64,000 nucleotides of DNA from Amarobacillus sp046328225 (GTDB taxonomy: Bacteria; Chloroflexota; Dehalococcoidia; Tepidiformales; Tepidiformaceae). Below, piece by piece: positions 24,282 to 33,508 of this stretch; the first letter of the stretch is position 1; each line of letters begins with the position of its first letter. The stretch lies in contig JAXLWZ010000005.1 of assembly GCA_046328225.1 (NCBI GenBank), positions 1 to 64,000 of the forward strand, given 5' to 3'. The translations under genes were made by a program, and so were the position numbers. The notes beneath the pieces were generated by a model. It worked only from the letters and a program-made list of their open reading frames with translations, ran no database searches and was not told where the DNA came from.

Positions 24282-26018
24282 GTGACCACCTCAACAATGG
24301 CCCGGAAGCTGCGCCCGGGGCAGGCGGAAGCGCTCGCGCGCTGGGGCGATGCCCTGCGGCAGGGCTCCCGCTCCGAGCTCGTGGTGGTGCCCGTCGGGTA
24401 TGGCAAGACGGTCATCGGCGTGGGTTCGTTCGAAGTCGCGGCGAACGTCGCGGGGGCGGACACCTGCCTCTACCTGACGCCGACGGATGTCCTTCGCACG
24501 CAGGTCTACGGGGGCGTGGAGAAGGCGCTGCGCGTCACCGGCTCGACGCGGAGCATCCGCAAAATCCTCGCCGACAACGCCGCCCCGGACCGCGTCCGGA
24601 ACACGGGTGCGAACTTCATCGTCGCGACCTACCAGCAGGTGGTGGCGGCGCCGGGGATGTACCAGCGCCTCTGCCGCGACCGGCGGGTCCACGTCGTCTG
24701 CGACGAAGCCCACCACCTCGGTGAGACCGGACGCTGGGCGGCGACGGTGACCGCCCTCGGCGCGTTCTCGACGCTGATGCTTTCAGCGACGCCGGTGCGG
24801 CTGGACCGCGATGCCATCGGCGGGGCGCGCTACGCGGACACGGGCGACGGCTACCGCCAGATCGACCCGCTCGTGCTCGTCTCGATGCGGCAGGCATGGA
24901 AAGAGCGGCACATCCTCAAGCACCTGAACCTGCAGATGAAGGACTACGCCGTGCAGCTGCGCGGCAGCGACGGCGAGACCTACGAATTCACCGCCTCGGA
25001 GATGGCGGAACTGCCGGACTTCGACCAGCGGTGCGTGCGGCAACAGCTGCGCTGGAACGAAGACTACGTGGAGCCGCTCGTGCGGGAGTTCGCGCTCGCG
25101 CTGCAGGCGAAGATCGCGGCTGCGCCGGGGCAGCACCAGGGGCTCGTCTTCGCGGCCACGACGGAGCACGCGAACCACCTCTGGCGTGAGTTCTCGCGCT
25201 GGCACCCGTCGCTGCGCTGCGTCGTCGTCCACAGCGGCGACATCGCCGACGCCGAGAACGACCGGCGGCTCAAAGGCTTCCACGCGGGCGATTACGACGT
25301 GCTCATCCAGGTAAAGAAGGCGAGCGAGGGGTTCGATGCGCCGACGGTGAGCGTGCTCCTGAAGCTCGACGCCGTCTTCAGCCGCGAGCCCGTGATCCAG
25401 CAGCTCGGGCGGGGGCTTCGCTACAACCACAACCTCCCCGAGCGCCAGAACCTGCTGAACGTCTTCATCGGTCGCGACCCCCGGCTGGCGGCCATCATCG
25501 AGCATCTCGAACGCGAGGTGCCGCCGGCGGCCGTGGCCGTACGGGGCGCGGAGTTGGAACTCTTCGGGCGCGACGACGATGCCGGCGACGACGACGAAGA
25601 CACCGTCCCCGGCGAGCTGTTCGAGGACGAGGGCATGGGCCCGGAGATCACGGATGTCGTCGAGGCCGGCGACCTGAACGTCGATCACACGGGGCAGCTC
25701 ATCGAAGGCCAGCAGCTGACGATGTTCGGGGTCGCGGCGCCGGCGCCCGTGGCCCGCGCGCAGGCCGCCCCGGAGCCCGTGCCCGACGTGGTCGATCTCG
25801 CCGGCGAGATGCGCGACGCCATCGAATACTGCAAGACGTGGACGAACCGGGCGGCGAAGGAACGCGCGCGCCGCCGCGGGCCCATGGAGAACCACCACGC
25901 CGCCCTCAACCTCGCCTACGCCCGCGAGACCGGGAAACGGGGAGCGCTTCGCACCTCGGCCGAGTACCGCGCCAAGGGCGACTGGATGAAGCGCCAGTAC
26001 ACGATCCTCCTCGGATAG
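24282..26018 (+). CDS. SF2 DEAH-type helicase
   Basis: A roughly 578-residue helicase of superfamily 2. Motif I is VPVGYGKT (about 37-44), motif II CDEAHH (about 140), motif III LSATPVR, the second RecA domain has VIQVKKASEGFDAP (motif V), and motif VI is QQLGRGLRYN. A very acidic linker (RDDDAGDDDEDTVPGE) and a basic C-terminal region (KERARRRG, YRAKGDWMKRQY) follow. It resembles the helicase half of type III/ComFA/phage-type enzymes, but no nuclease or methylase is next to it. Starts at 24210 (ATG) and 24297 (ATG) are also possible; GTG at 24282 is preferred on its weak G-rich site. Its role in repair or defence is unknown. Confidence 0.82.
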   Translation: MTTSTMARKLRPGQAEALARWGDALRQGSRSELVVVPVGYGKTVIGVGSFEVAANVAGADTCLYLTPTDVLRTQVYGGVEKALRVTGSTRSIRKILADNAAPDRVRNTGANFIVATYQQVVAAPGMYQRLCRDRRVHVVCDEAHHLGETGRWAATVTALGAFSTLMLSATPVRLDRDAIGGARYADTGDGYRQIDPLVLVSMRQAWKERHILKHLNLQMKDYAVQLRGSDGETYEFTASEMAELPDFDQRCVRQQLRWNEDYVEPLVREFALALQAKIAAAPGQHQGLVFAATTEHANHLWREFSRWHPSLRCVVVHSGDIADAENDRRLKGFHAGDYDVLIQVKKASEGFDAPTVSVLLKLDAVFSREPVIQQLGRGLRYNHNLPERQNLLNVFIGRDPRLAAIIEHLEREVPPAAVAVRGAELELFGRDDDAGDDDEDTVPGELFEDEGMGPEITDVVEAGDLNVDHTGQLIEGQQLTMFGVAAPAPVARAQAAPEPVPDVVDLAGEMRDAIEYCKTWTNRAAKERARRRGPMENHHAALNLAYARETGKRGALRTSAEYRAKGDWMKRQYTILLG

Positions 26019-26075
26019 GGGCGGGCGGCGGCGGAATCGCGGCCGGACAGCGGCGGTGCGCAGCGGCTCCGCCCA

Positions 26076-26081
26076 TATAAT
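26076..26081 (+). promoter_or_regulatory. Consensus -10 element, leaderless promoter of the K+ channel gene
   Basis: A perfect TATAAT with a 6-base spacer to the ATG at 26088; the clearest example of the leaderless arrangement. Confidence 0.7.
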
Positions 26082-26087
26082 CCCGCC

Positions 26088-27122
26088 ATGCGCCCCGACT
26101 TCCTTCGCGCCCTGCCCCTGAGCACACGCTTGCGCGTCGCGCTCTCGCTGGTCGGGGCGACGATCTGCTGGGGCACGCTCGGGTACATGCTCTTCGGGCT
26201 GTCGCTCGTCGATGCGCTGTACCAGACGGTCACGACGGTGACGACGGTCGGCTTCCGGGAGCTGAAGCCGTTCAACACGGCGGAGAAGGTGTTCACGATG
26301 TTCCTCATCCTCACGGGGGTGGGAACGGTGCTGTACACGCTCACGCTCGTCGTGCAGGAATCCCTCGAGGGCGACATCGGGACGCGGTTCTACCGCAGGA
26401 GACGCGAGATGGAGATCAGCCGGCTGCGGGAACATTATGTGCTCTGCGGCTTCGGGCGCGTGGGCCAGGAGATCGCGCGCGAACTGCACGAACGGGGCCA
26501 GCAGTTCGTCGTCATCGAGCAGACGCCGGAACAGGCCGAGGTGGCCCGGCGCTTCGGGTACCTCGTCATCGAAGGCGACGCCTCGAGCGAGCGCGTGCTC
26601 GTGCAGGCCCAGATCGCGACGGCGCGCTGCCTCCTCGCGGCGAGCGACAGCGACGCGGGGAACACCTACATCACGCTCACGGCGCGGAACGTGAACCCGG
26701 GGATGTTCATCGTCGCTCGCGCGGCGCTGCCCCACAACGAGGAGAAGCTGCGCCTGGCGGGGGCCGACCGGGTGCTTTCGCTCTACAGCCTGGGCGGGCG
26801 GCGGATGGTGCTGCTCGCGATGCAGCCGCTGGCGGCGGATTTCATGGACACGCTCGCCACGGGCCGCCACGGGGACCTCGTGCTCGCCGAATTCGAAGTG
26901 AACGCCGAGAACGAGCTCGCGGGCCAATCCGCGGGCCAGCTCGTGGCCGGGACCTCGAACGCGACACTGCTCGGCATCCGGCGGCGCGGCGGCGAACTGC
27001 TCGTGGGGCCGCGCGAGACGGAGTGCCTGAACGAGGGCGACATCGTCATCGTGCTCGCCGAAGAGGGCGATATCGCCGCGCTGACCACGACCAGCCCGCG
27101 GCGCGCGCGCGCCATGGGGTAG
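26088..27122 (+). CDS. Potassium channel with RCK/TrkA regulatory domains
   Basis: A 344-residue two-transmembrane K+ channel. TM1 is at about 17-38, the pore helix and filter read YQTVTTVTTVGF, with TVGF (53-56) in place of the common TVGYG, and TM2 is at about 67-90. Next come the Rossmann RCK-N domain (LCGFGRVGQEIARELHERG, ligand Glu in VVIEQTP) and RCK-C (about 250-335, NATLLGIRRRGGELLVGP). It is probably gated by nucleotide or divalent cation, like MthK. It has a leaderless-type start. It converges on dus with a 15-bp gap. Confidence 0.92.
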   Translation: MRPDFLRALPLSTRLRVALSLVGATICWGTLGYMLFGLSLVDALYQTVTTVTTVGFRELKPFNTAEKVFTMFLILTGVGTVLYTLTLVVQESLEGDIGTRFYRRRREMEISRLREHYVLCGFGRVGQEIARELHERGQQFVVIEQTPEQAEVARRFGYLVIEGDASSERVLVQAQIATARCLLAASDSDAGNTYITLTARNVNPGMFIVARAALPHNEEKLRLAGADRVLSLYSLGGRRMVLLAMQPLAADFMDTLATGRHGDLVLAEFEVNAENELAGQSAGQLVAGTSNATLLGIRRRGGELLVGPRETECLNEGDIVIVLAEEGDIAALTTTSPRRARAMG

Positions 27123-27137
27123 GCATCGGACGGCGGG

Positions 27138-28154
27138 CTACCCTTCGAGGGCGGAGTGGTCGGGGACGATTTCAACGGGCTCGCCGGCGAGGGCACGCTC
27201 GCGGGTCCGCTCCCAGAAGGCCCAGAAGGCGTCGAGCGCCTCATCGCGCGAACGGGCCGGGTGCACGGCCGCCCGCGCGGCCTTCGAACCGCGGAAGTTC
27301 ATAGTGTACCAGCCGAGGTGCTTGCGGAGCTGGTTCAGCTGGTAGCGCGGGTTGTCCGCGTAGTGCTCTTCGATGAGGGCGACGTGGCGGCGCGTCGCGG
27401 CGGTCATCCGCTCCCAGCGCGCGGCCGTATCGAGCACGTCGAGGCTTTCGTCGAACACCCACGGGCGGCCGAGCGCGCCGCGGCCGATCATGACGGACTG
27501 GCAGCCGGTCTCGGCCATCATGCGGCGGGCATCGGCCATCGAACGCACATCGCCGTTGCCGGTGACGGGGATGTCCACGGCCTCGACCACGTCGCGGATG
27601 ATTTGCCACGGCGCGCGGCCGGTGAACTGCTGGCTGCGGGTGCGCGGGTGCACGGTGATGGCGTCGACGCCCTCGTCCTGGAGCATGCGCGCGACTTCGA
27701 CCGCGTTGAGGTGCTGGTCGTCCCAGCCGCCGCGGATCTTCACGGTGAAGGGCACGGCGGTCGCCCGCCGCAGGGCGCGAATGAGCAACGCCGTCGCGGG
27801 AACATCGCGCATGAGTGCCGAGCCCTTGCCCTGGCGGATGATCTTGTTGACCGGGCAGCCCATGTTGAGATCGATGATGTCGGCGCCGGCGGCCTGGAGC
27901 GCCTCAGCGGCGGGCACGAGCACCGCGGCATCGCAACCGAGGAGTTGCATCGCGAGCGGGCGCTCATCGGGGTAGAAGCGGGCGATCTCGCGCGCGACGG
28001 GGTTTTCGCGCACGAGCGACATGGCGTCGATTTCCTCGGAGGTCGTCATCGCGCTGCCGCATTCGCGCGCGACCAGCCGGAAGGGGGCGTTCGAGATACC
28101 CGCCATGGGCGCGAGCCGCGCGATGCCGGTCACGGGGACGGAGCCGATGTGCAC
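27138..28154 (-). CDS. dus: tRNA-dihydrouridine synthase
   Basis: An FMN enzyme that reduces uridine to dihydrouridine in the tRNA D-loop. The 338-residue TIM barrel opens with LAPMAGISNAPFR, carries the catalytic Cys in DLNMGCPVNK and the FMN/tRNA residues in VTVKIRGGW-like FTVKIRGGWDD, and has VHPRTRSQQFTG, PVTGNGDV and GRGALGRPW. A C-terminal helical domain follows. The subfamily is nearest DusB. A frame extends up to 28190, but GTG at 28154 is chosen because GATACT lies 6 bases upstream and homologues begin VxIGxxxv there. Confidence 0.95.
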   Translation of the reverse strand: MHIGSVPVTGIARLAPMAGISNAPFRLVARECGSAMTTSEEIDAMSLVRENPVAREIARFYPDERPLAMQLLGCDAAVLVPAAEALQAAGADIIDLNMGCPVNKIIRQGKGSALMRDVPATALLIRALRRATAVPFTVKIRGGWDDQHLNAVEVARMLQDEGVDAITVHPRTRSQQFTGRAPWQIIRDVVEAVDIPVTGNGDVRSMADARRMMAETGCQSVMIGRGALGRPWVFDESLDVLDTAARWERMTAATRRHVALIEEHYADNPRYQLNQLRKHLGWYTMNFRGSKAARAAVHPARSRDEALDAFWAFWERTRERALAGEPVEIVPDHSALEG

Positions 28155-28160
28155 CCGATC

Positions 28161-28166
28161 AGTATC
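28161..28166 (-). promoter_or_regulatory. -10 element, leaderless promoter of dus
   Basis: GATACT on the minus strand, 6 bases before the GTG at 28154; it decides the dus start. Confidence 0.55.
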
Positions 28167-28355
28167 CGGGCAACGGGCGCCGGTGCCCACCCGCGGACAC
28201 CCAGAGCATCTGCCTTATGTCGCGCGTAACCACACCCGGGCCGCTTCGTCAACGGACCAAGGTACGGGGCACGGGGTGCGACCTATGCAACTCCTTTACT
28301 CATGGTCGGGGACGGCAGGATGAGTGCATCCACTGGAGAGAAGGGAATCACGCAC

Positions 28356-28799
28356 ATGAATCGGAAACTGCTGGTTGCACCGCTCGCCGCCTTCGCCGCG
28401 ACCTCGATGCTGCTCGTGGGCTGCGGCGCGGACGACTCGGCCGACGCGAACGTCGAGCTCGGGGACTTCAACTTCAAGTTCGATGCGAAGGACATCCAGC
28501 CCGGGACGAGCTCCCTGGAATTCGAGAACAAGGGCAAGCAGACGCACGAAGCCGTGCTCGCGAAGGTCGCGCCCGGCGTGAACGTGCAGGAGGCGCTCTC
28601 GTCGGACGGCCCGCCCGAGGGCGTCGAGGTGCTGTTCGTGGTCGCCGAAATGAAGCCCGGCGACAAGGCCACCTACACGGTCGGCAAGGACCTGGAGAAG
28701 GGGCACTACGTGATGGTCTGCACCTTCCCGGACACGAGCGACCCGCAGGGCACGCCGCATTTCGCGAAGGGCATGATCTCGGAGTTCGACATCAGCTGA
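28356..28799 (+). CDS. Cupredoxin-like lipoprotein
   Basis: A 147-residue exported lipoprotein. The signal peptide ends in a lipobox, MLLVGC, with lipidated Cys23. The mature part is a small beta-sandwich with a cupredoxin pattern: His64 (KQTHEAVL), then Cys122 (YVMVCTF), His135 (GTPHFAKGM) and Met140, the four ligands of a type 1 copper centre in the right order and spacing. It probably carries electrons or copper at the outer face of the membrane. AAGGGA precedes the ATG. It is a single-gene unit followed by a strong hairpin terminator and is divergent from dus across a 201-base gap. Confidence 0.85.
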   Translation: MNRKLLVAPLAAFAATSMLLVGCGADDSADANVELGDFNFKFDAKDIQPGTSSLEFENKGKQTHEAVLAKVAPGVNVQEALSSDGPPEGVEVLFVVAEMKPGDKATYTVGKDLEKGHYVMVCTFPDTSDPQGTPHFAKGMISEFDIS

Positions 28800-28818
28800 G
28801 CCGCGCGACGGTAGGGTT

Positions 28819-28846
28819 CGAAGGCCGCCCCGTGGGGCGGCCTTCG
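28819..28846. terminator. Hairpin terminator
   Basis: CGAAGGCCGCCCC pairs with GGGCGGCCTTCG, a stem of about 12 bp with a tiny loop, then TTG. It lies between the convergent cupredoxin and hydratase genes. Confidence 0.8.
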
Positions 28847-28853
28847 TTGCGTT

Positions 28854-29681
28854 TCAGGCGCCGCGGAAATTGGGCTGGCGCTTCTCGTTGAAGGCGAGGA
28901 CGGCCTCGCGGCTATCGGCGGTCATGCCGCCCACGCGCTGGTTGAGCGCCTCCAGGTTGAGCACGTCCTCCAGGGTGGCACGCTCGGCCAGGTTGAGGTT
29001 CTCCTTCATCCGCTTGAAGGCGAGCGTGGGGCCCGCTGCGAGCGTCGCGCAGAAGGCGAGCGAGTTCTCCAGGAGGGTGTCCTGCGGGAAGACACGGTTC
29101 GCGATGCCGAGTTCCAGCGCGCGCTCGGCGTCGAGGATTTCGGCCGTGAAGAAGAGCTCGCGCGCGCGGCCCGCACCGATGACGCGGGGCAGGTAGTAAC
29201 TCGCGCCGTAATCGCCGCTGAGGCCGACGTTGCGAAAGGCCGTGCCGAAGCGGGCTTTGTCGCCCACGAGGCGAAGGTCGCAGGCGAGGGCGAGGCTGAA
29301 CCCCGCGCCGACGGCGACGCCGTTCACGACCGCGACCGTCGGCTTGCCCATGGTGTGGAGGCGGTGGCTGACGGCGAGCTGCGTCTCGCGGAGCATGCGG
29401 ACCTGCGTATCGAGGAATTCGATCGCGTTCGCGGGGGTGCCGGCGGTGTCGGTGACGCCATCGTTGCGGCGCTGCATCTCCTGCACATCGCCCCCGGCGC
29501 AGAACGCACGACCGGCCCCCGTGAGCACGACGCAGCGGACGGCGGGGTCACGTTCGCAATCGAGGAGGTAGCCGCCGAGCAGGCGGAGCAGGTCGCCGCC
29601 GAGAGCGTTGAGCCGCTCGGGCCGGTTGAGGGTGATGAGCGCGATGCCATCCGCTCGCTTGTCGAGTTCGCAGTCGGCCAA
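28854..29681 (-). CDS. Enoyl-CoA hydratase/isomerase family protein
   Basis: A 275-residue crotonase-fold enzyme for beta-oxidation or a related pathway. IALITLNRPERLNAL is the N-terminal strand, AFCAGGDVQEM and VNGVAVGAGFSLALACD supply the oxyanion-hole amides, and FRNVGLSGDYGASYYLPR holds the region of the second catalytic residue, with Gly-Asp where crotonase often has Glu. The protein ends with FNEKRQPNFRGA, a common tail. The TTG start follows GGAGG by 6 bases, and TACAAT upstream provides a separate leadered promoter. It is intact, unlike the related gene at 21479. Confidence 0.92.
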   Translation of the reverse strand: MADCELDKRADGIALITLNRPERLNALGGDLLRLLGGYLLDCERDPAVRCVVLTGAGRAFCAGGDVQEMQRRNDGVTDTAGTPANAIEFLDTQVRMLRETQLAVSHRLHTMGKPTVAVVNGVAVGAGFSLALACDLRLVGDKARFGTAFRNVGLSGDYGASYYLPRVIGAGRARELFFTAEILDAERALELGIANRVFPQDTLLENSLAFCATLAAGPTLAFKRMKENLNLAERATLEDVLNLEALNQRVGGMTADSREAVLAFNEKRQPNFRGA

Positions 29682-29718
29682 CAGGTGCCTCCGGGCAGGG
29701 TTGGCGCGATTGTACGGG

Positions 29719-31080
29719 CTAGCCGTGGGCCGGGCGGACGGCGCGGGCGCGGGTGAAGAGCTCTGGCTCGCGGATGAGCCCGAAGCCGATGACGCCCGTC
29801 GCGACGAGGATGGTGCCCATGACCAGGTAGACGTACTGGATGCCGAACGCGTCGTTGACGGCGCCGCCGGCGAGCGGGCCGATGAGCAGCGCCATCGACT
29901 GCATGCTCGCGGCGAGGCCGAACGCCGCCCCCTGTTTGCCATCCGGGACGCTGGCCGCGATGAGCGCGTTCGTGCCCGGGACCATGGCGCCCTGGAAGAG
30001 CCCGGTCGCGCCCATCCAGAGGAGGAACGTGGTGTAGGTGCCCGCGAGCGCGACGGGGATGAAGAGCACGCCGGTGAGCACCGCGGCCGCCGTCACGCAG
30101 CGCCGGTAGCCGATGCGCTGGCCCAGCGGCGCCACCGACAGCGCTGCAAAGGTGCTCGTCAGGCCGATCATGCCGTAGACCAGGCCCGTGCCGAACTTCT
30201 CATCGAAGCTCCGGGACCAGCCACCGATGACGAGCGTGACGCTGTCGCGGTCGCCGAGGTGGCTGGCGAAGTCGTCGATGGAAATCGGCATGACCGGGCG
30301 CACGAACTGGGTCGAAAGCCAGAGGAAGAAGAGGAAGCCGAGCATGACGACGACCTGCCGCTCGGAGACGACAAGGCGGATGTTCCCGGCGAGCGAGCCG
30401 CCCTTCGGCTTGTGGCCGGGCACGGCGGCGCCCAGCGACGACTTGGATTCCTTCACGAAAACGAAGGCAAGCGCGACGGCGGCCAGGTAGAGCGCGCCGC
30501 AGAAGAAGAACGAGTTGCGAATGCCGAACGCAGCCGACGCCATGCCGCCGATGAACGGGCCCAGCGTGTTCGCCATGAACTGCCCGGTCTGGAGCATGCC
30601 CAGGGCGTAGCCGACGCGTTCGCGCGGGGTGGTGGAGGCGACGAGCGCGGCGGCGGCGCCCATCGTCCCGGCGAACGCGCCCATCAGGAATCGCAGCGCC
30701 ACGAACTGCCACGGCGCCTGCGTCGCGCCCATGATGAGGATGAGGATGCCCGCGCCGAGCAGCGCGCGGACGAACATCGGCTTGCGGCCGTAGCGGTCGG
30801 CCATCGTGCCCCAGATCGGGGCGGTGAGCGTCAGGGAGAGGCCGGTGGCGCTGGCGGAAAGGCTCGTCCACCAGCCGATTTCGCCCTTGTCGGTGACGCC
30901 GAGCTCCTTGATGAAGAAGGGAATGAACGGGAAGACGAAGTTCGCGCCCATGAGCCCGACGAACACGCCGAACCAGATGAAGAGCAGGTTGACGCGCCAG
31001 TTGGTGTAGAGGGCGGGGTCGGCCGCGGGGGTGGACGTGGTCGCGGGGGCGGGGCTGCCCGGGTTCTTGGGTTGTGCCAC
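29719..31080 (-). CDS. MFS transporter
   Basis: A 453-residue, 12-helix major facilitator. After a Pro/Thr/Ala-rich 25-residue cytoplasmic tail, helix 1 is at about 29-50. The motif A loop is GTMADRYGRKPMF, and the second half has APLGQRIGYRR in the matching position. Helix 5 contains GPFIGGMASAAFG, the Gly/Pro pattern typical of drug/H+ antiporters. The substrate is unknown. The GTG start has AAGGCA upstream. It lies upstream of the enoyl-CoA hydratase on the same strand, but that gene appears to have its own promoter. Confidence 0.9.
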   Translation of the reverse strand: MAQPKNPGSPAPATTSTPAADPALYTNWRVNLLFIWFGVFVGLMGANFVFPFIPFFIKELGVTDKGEIGWWTSLSASATGLSLTLTAPIWGTMADRYGRKPMFVRALLGAGILILIMGATQAPWQFVALRFLMGAFAGTMGAAAALVASTTPRERVGYALGMLQTGQFMANTLGPFIGGMASAAFGIRNSFFFCGALYLAAVALAFVFVKESKSSLGAAVPGHKPKGGSLAGNIRLVVSERQVVVMLGFLFFLWLSTQFVRPVMPISIDDFASHLGDRDSVTLVIGGWSRSFDEKFGTGLVYGMIGLTSTFAALSVAPLGQRIGYRRCVTAAAVLTGVLFIPVALAGTYTTFLLWMGATGLFQGAMVPGTNALIAASVPDGKQGAAFGLAASMQSMALLIGPLAGGAVNDAFGIQYVYLVMGTILVATGVIGFGLIREPELFTRARAVRPAHG

Positions 31081-31161
31081 TGCCTTCGATTCTTGCGCCG
31101 CTAACCTTTCACACCACCGCGCCGGTAAGGGCGGCCGTGACCGGCCGGGAGCTATGCCCGG

Positions 31162-32046
31162 CTACTCGTACACCTCGGCGGCATCGTCCGCGATCGGCGG
31201 TACCGCGGGCTCGGGTTCGGGGCGAACGGCGGCGGTTGGAGTAGTTCCTTCCGGGGCGGCCTCGCCGGGGCCGTCGCCCGCGACCTCGTCCTCGCCGTCC
31301 GCGGCGTCGTCGAAGTCGTCGTCGAGGTCGTCATCGTCATCGTCGCGGGCCGGGCCGCGCTTCGCGGTGACGATGGCATAGGCCCCGGCGCCGATGAGCA
31401 GCGGAGGAAGGCCCCAGACCAGCAGCGACAGCGGCTCGAGCGGCGCCTTCCCTGCCTGCCACGCGACGACGGTCAGCCCGAGGCCGGCGACCAGCCCGCC
31501 GAGGGCGGCGAAGAACACCCCAAGGAAGTTGCGGCGCCAGGCGAGCACGATGGAAGCGGCGACAGCGGCGAGTCCGAACACGAACGCCCCGAGGCCAAAA
31601 CGCCCGGCAGTCGTTTCGAAGACGGATTTGCCGGTGATGTTGATCCAGGCGATGGACTGGCACCCGCCGCTGGAATCGATGGTGACCTTGAAGATGCCGC
31701 CGCCGCCCGCCGCGAACTGCGACGGCGGGATCGCGCCCGCCCAGGAGTAGCCCTGCCGCTCGCCGCCGGGCGCGGGCTGGAACGTCGTGCTCCACGGCCC
31801 CGCTTCGACCTTCATCGTGACGAGGCCGACGGCGCCGAACGCCTTGATCGCGAGGTCGAGGTCTTTCGTGCCATCGACTCGGTGGGCGTTGTGGCTCTGG
31901 TTGCCCGTGATGTCGGCGCCGTTGTAGTAGGGGAGGCAGGTGCCGGCCTGGGCGTGGGCCTCGCGCGGCAGGGCGAGGGTGAGGCTGGCCGCGAGCACGC
32001 CGGCGAGCGTGGCGGGCACGGCGAGAGCGCGAACAAAGGCTCGCAT
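31162..32046 (-). CDS. Secreted-domain membrane protein with poly-acidic tail
   Basis: A 294-residue protein with no family I recognise. It has a signal peptide (about 1-33, ending AHAQA) and then an extracellular domain of about 115 residues with two Cys (37 and 129) and Gly/aromatic-rich segments (ERQGYSWAGAIPPSQ). Three hydrophobic helices follow (about 150-168, 173-195, 204-227). The cytoplasmic tail is extremely acidic, with long Asp runs around 235-250 and then Pro/Glu-rich sequence. The tail could bind cations or basic partners. CGGAG precedes the ATG, with a GATACT hexamer further upstream. A single-gene unit. Confidence 0.78.
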   Translation of the reverse strand: MRAFVRALAVPATLAGVLAASLTLALPREAHAQAGTCLPYYNGADITGNQSHNAHRVDGTKDLDLAIKAFGAVGLVTMKVEAGPWSTTFQPAPGGERQGYSWAGAIPPSQFAAGGGGIFKVTIDSSGGCQSIAWINITGKSVFETTAGRFGLGAFVFGLAAVAASIVLAWRRNFLGVFFAALGGLVAGLGLTVVAWQAGKAPLEPLSLLVWGLPPLLIGAGAYAIVTAKRGPARDDDDDDLDDDFDDAADGEDEVAGDGPGEAAPEGTTPTAAVRPEPEPAVPPIADDAAEVYE

Positions 32047-32181
32047 GGCGTACTCCGGGGCACGGGCGCCCCGTGTGGAGTATCGGATAGCGTTACCCGG
32101 AGTAACAGCGATACGGATCCGTGGGATGCGAGCGGCCCGGGCTGACTCGCCGGTCATGCCCTGGCGCCGACGCTCGGATGC

Positions 32182-33291
32182 ATGACCACGGCCATGGCAG
32201 GGCGAAACGCGGCGGGGTGCGAGCAGGCGGCCACGGCCGCCGGCATCGCGGAGGACGCGGGCCTTCGCTACGTCTCGGACGTGACCCCGGGGATCGCACG
32301 CAGACGGGCCCGGGGCGGCTTCCGGTACACCTTCCCGGATGGCGGGCCCGTGCGCGATGCCGCCACCCTCGCCCGGATCCGTTCGCTGGCGGTGCCACCG
32401 GCCTGGACCGAGGTCTGGATCTGCCCGGACGCGGACGGGCACATGCAGGCGACCGGCCGGGATGCGCGCGGGCGGAAGCAGTACCGCTACCATCCGCACT
32501 GGCGCGAAGTGCGCGACGCCTCGAAGTACGACCGGCTGCAGGCCTTCGGGGCGGCGTTGCCTCGCATCCGCGCGGCGTGCGACCGCGACCTGCGGCGTCC
32601 CGGGCTGTCTCGCGAGAAGGTGCTCGCCGCCGTCGTTCGGCTGCTGGAGGCGACGCTCATCCGCGTGGGGAACGGCGAGTATGCGCGCGACAACCGGTCC
32701 TATGGGCTCACGACCCTGCGCGACCGGCACGTCAGCATCGATGGCTCGCGGATCGAATTTCGCTTCCGCGGCAAGAGCGGTGTGCGCCACGACGTGCGCC
32801 TGCAGGATCGGCGACTCGCCACCGTCGTGGGCCGCTGCCGCGAAATCCCCGGGCAGGAGCTCTTCCAGTACTTCGATGACTGCGGCGAGCGCCACGCCGT
32901 GACCTCGGGCGATGTCAACGCCTACCTCCGGGCCATCGCCGGCGACGCGTTCACGGCGAAGGACTTTCGCACGTGGGCGGGCACCGTATTCGCGACCATG
33001 ACGCTGCGTGAGTTCGAGCCGTTCGGTTCGCCCGCGGAGGCGAAGCGAAATATTGTGCGAGCGGTCGAACGCGTCGCCGAACGCCTCGGCAACACGCCCG
33101 CCGTGTGCCGCAAGTGCTATATCCACCCGGCCGTGCTCGATGCGTACCTCGAAGGGACGATGCTGCAATCGTTGCGCGCGGAAACGGCGGCGATGGATCG
33201 GGTGAGCACGGGCCTGCTGCCAGACGAAGCGGCGGTGCTGGCGCTCCTCGGCGAGCGGCTCGCGCGGGCGGCGGACACCGGCGCGGCCTGA
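32182..33291 (+). CDS. DNA topoisomerase IB (poxvirus type)
   Basis: A 369-residue type IB topoisomerase, which relaxes supercoils through a 3'-phosphotyrosyl link without ATP. The N-terminal domain has GFRYTFPDG and IRSLAVPPAWTEVWI, and the core has the basic triad residues in QYRYHPHW and FRFRGKSGVRH. The nucleophile is Tyr313 in CRKCYIHPAV. The fragment YARDNRSYGLTTLRDRH also matches the bacterial/viral form. ATG at 32182 follows GACGCT by 7 bases. Such enzymes occur sporadically in bacteria and often move between lineages, but base use here looks native. Confidence 0.94.
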   Translation: MTTAMAGRNAAGCEQAATAAGIAEDAGLRYVSDVTPGIARRRARGGFRYTFPDGGPVRDAATLARIRSLAVPPAWTEVWICPDADGHMQATGRDARGRKQYRYHPHWREVRDASKYDRLQAFGAALPRIRAACDRDLRRPGLSREKVLAAVVRLLEATLIRVGNGEYARDNRSYGLTTLRDRHVSIDGSRIEFRFRGKSGVRHDVRLQDRRLATVVGRCREIPGQELFQYFDDCGERHAVTSGDVNAYLRAIAGDAFTAKDFRTWAGTVFATMTLREFEPFGSPAEAKRNIVRAVERVAERLGNTPAVCRKCYIHPAVLDAYLEGTMLQSLRAETAAMDRVSTGLLPDEAAVLALLGERLARAADTGAA

Positions 33292-33508
33292 CTCCCCGGC
33301 GGCGTTACCGGCGCGTTACGCGGCGTTCACAGATCGATCGGCAGAGATTTTCCAAGGGTTCTCACGGGTAGCCGGGAGGCGCCACCGGACCCACGATCCC
33401 CCGGGTAACGCGACGGTGGACCTGGCCGCGCGGAGCACGGAAGGCGGCGCGTAGCCGTTCGAGCGGCCCATGCTCGATATGCCGGGCACCGCGCCGGGGG
33501 CAACGCGT

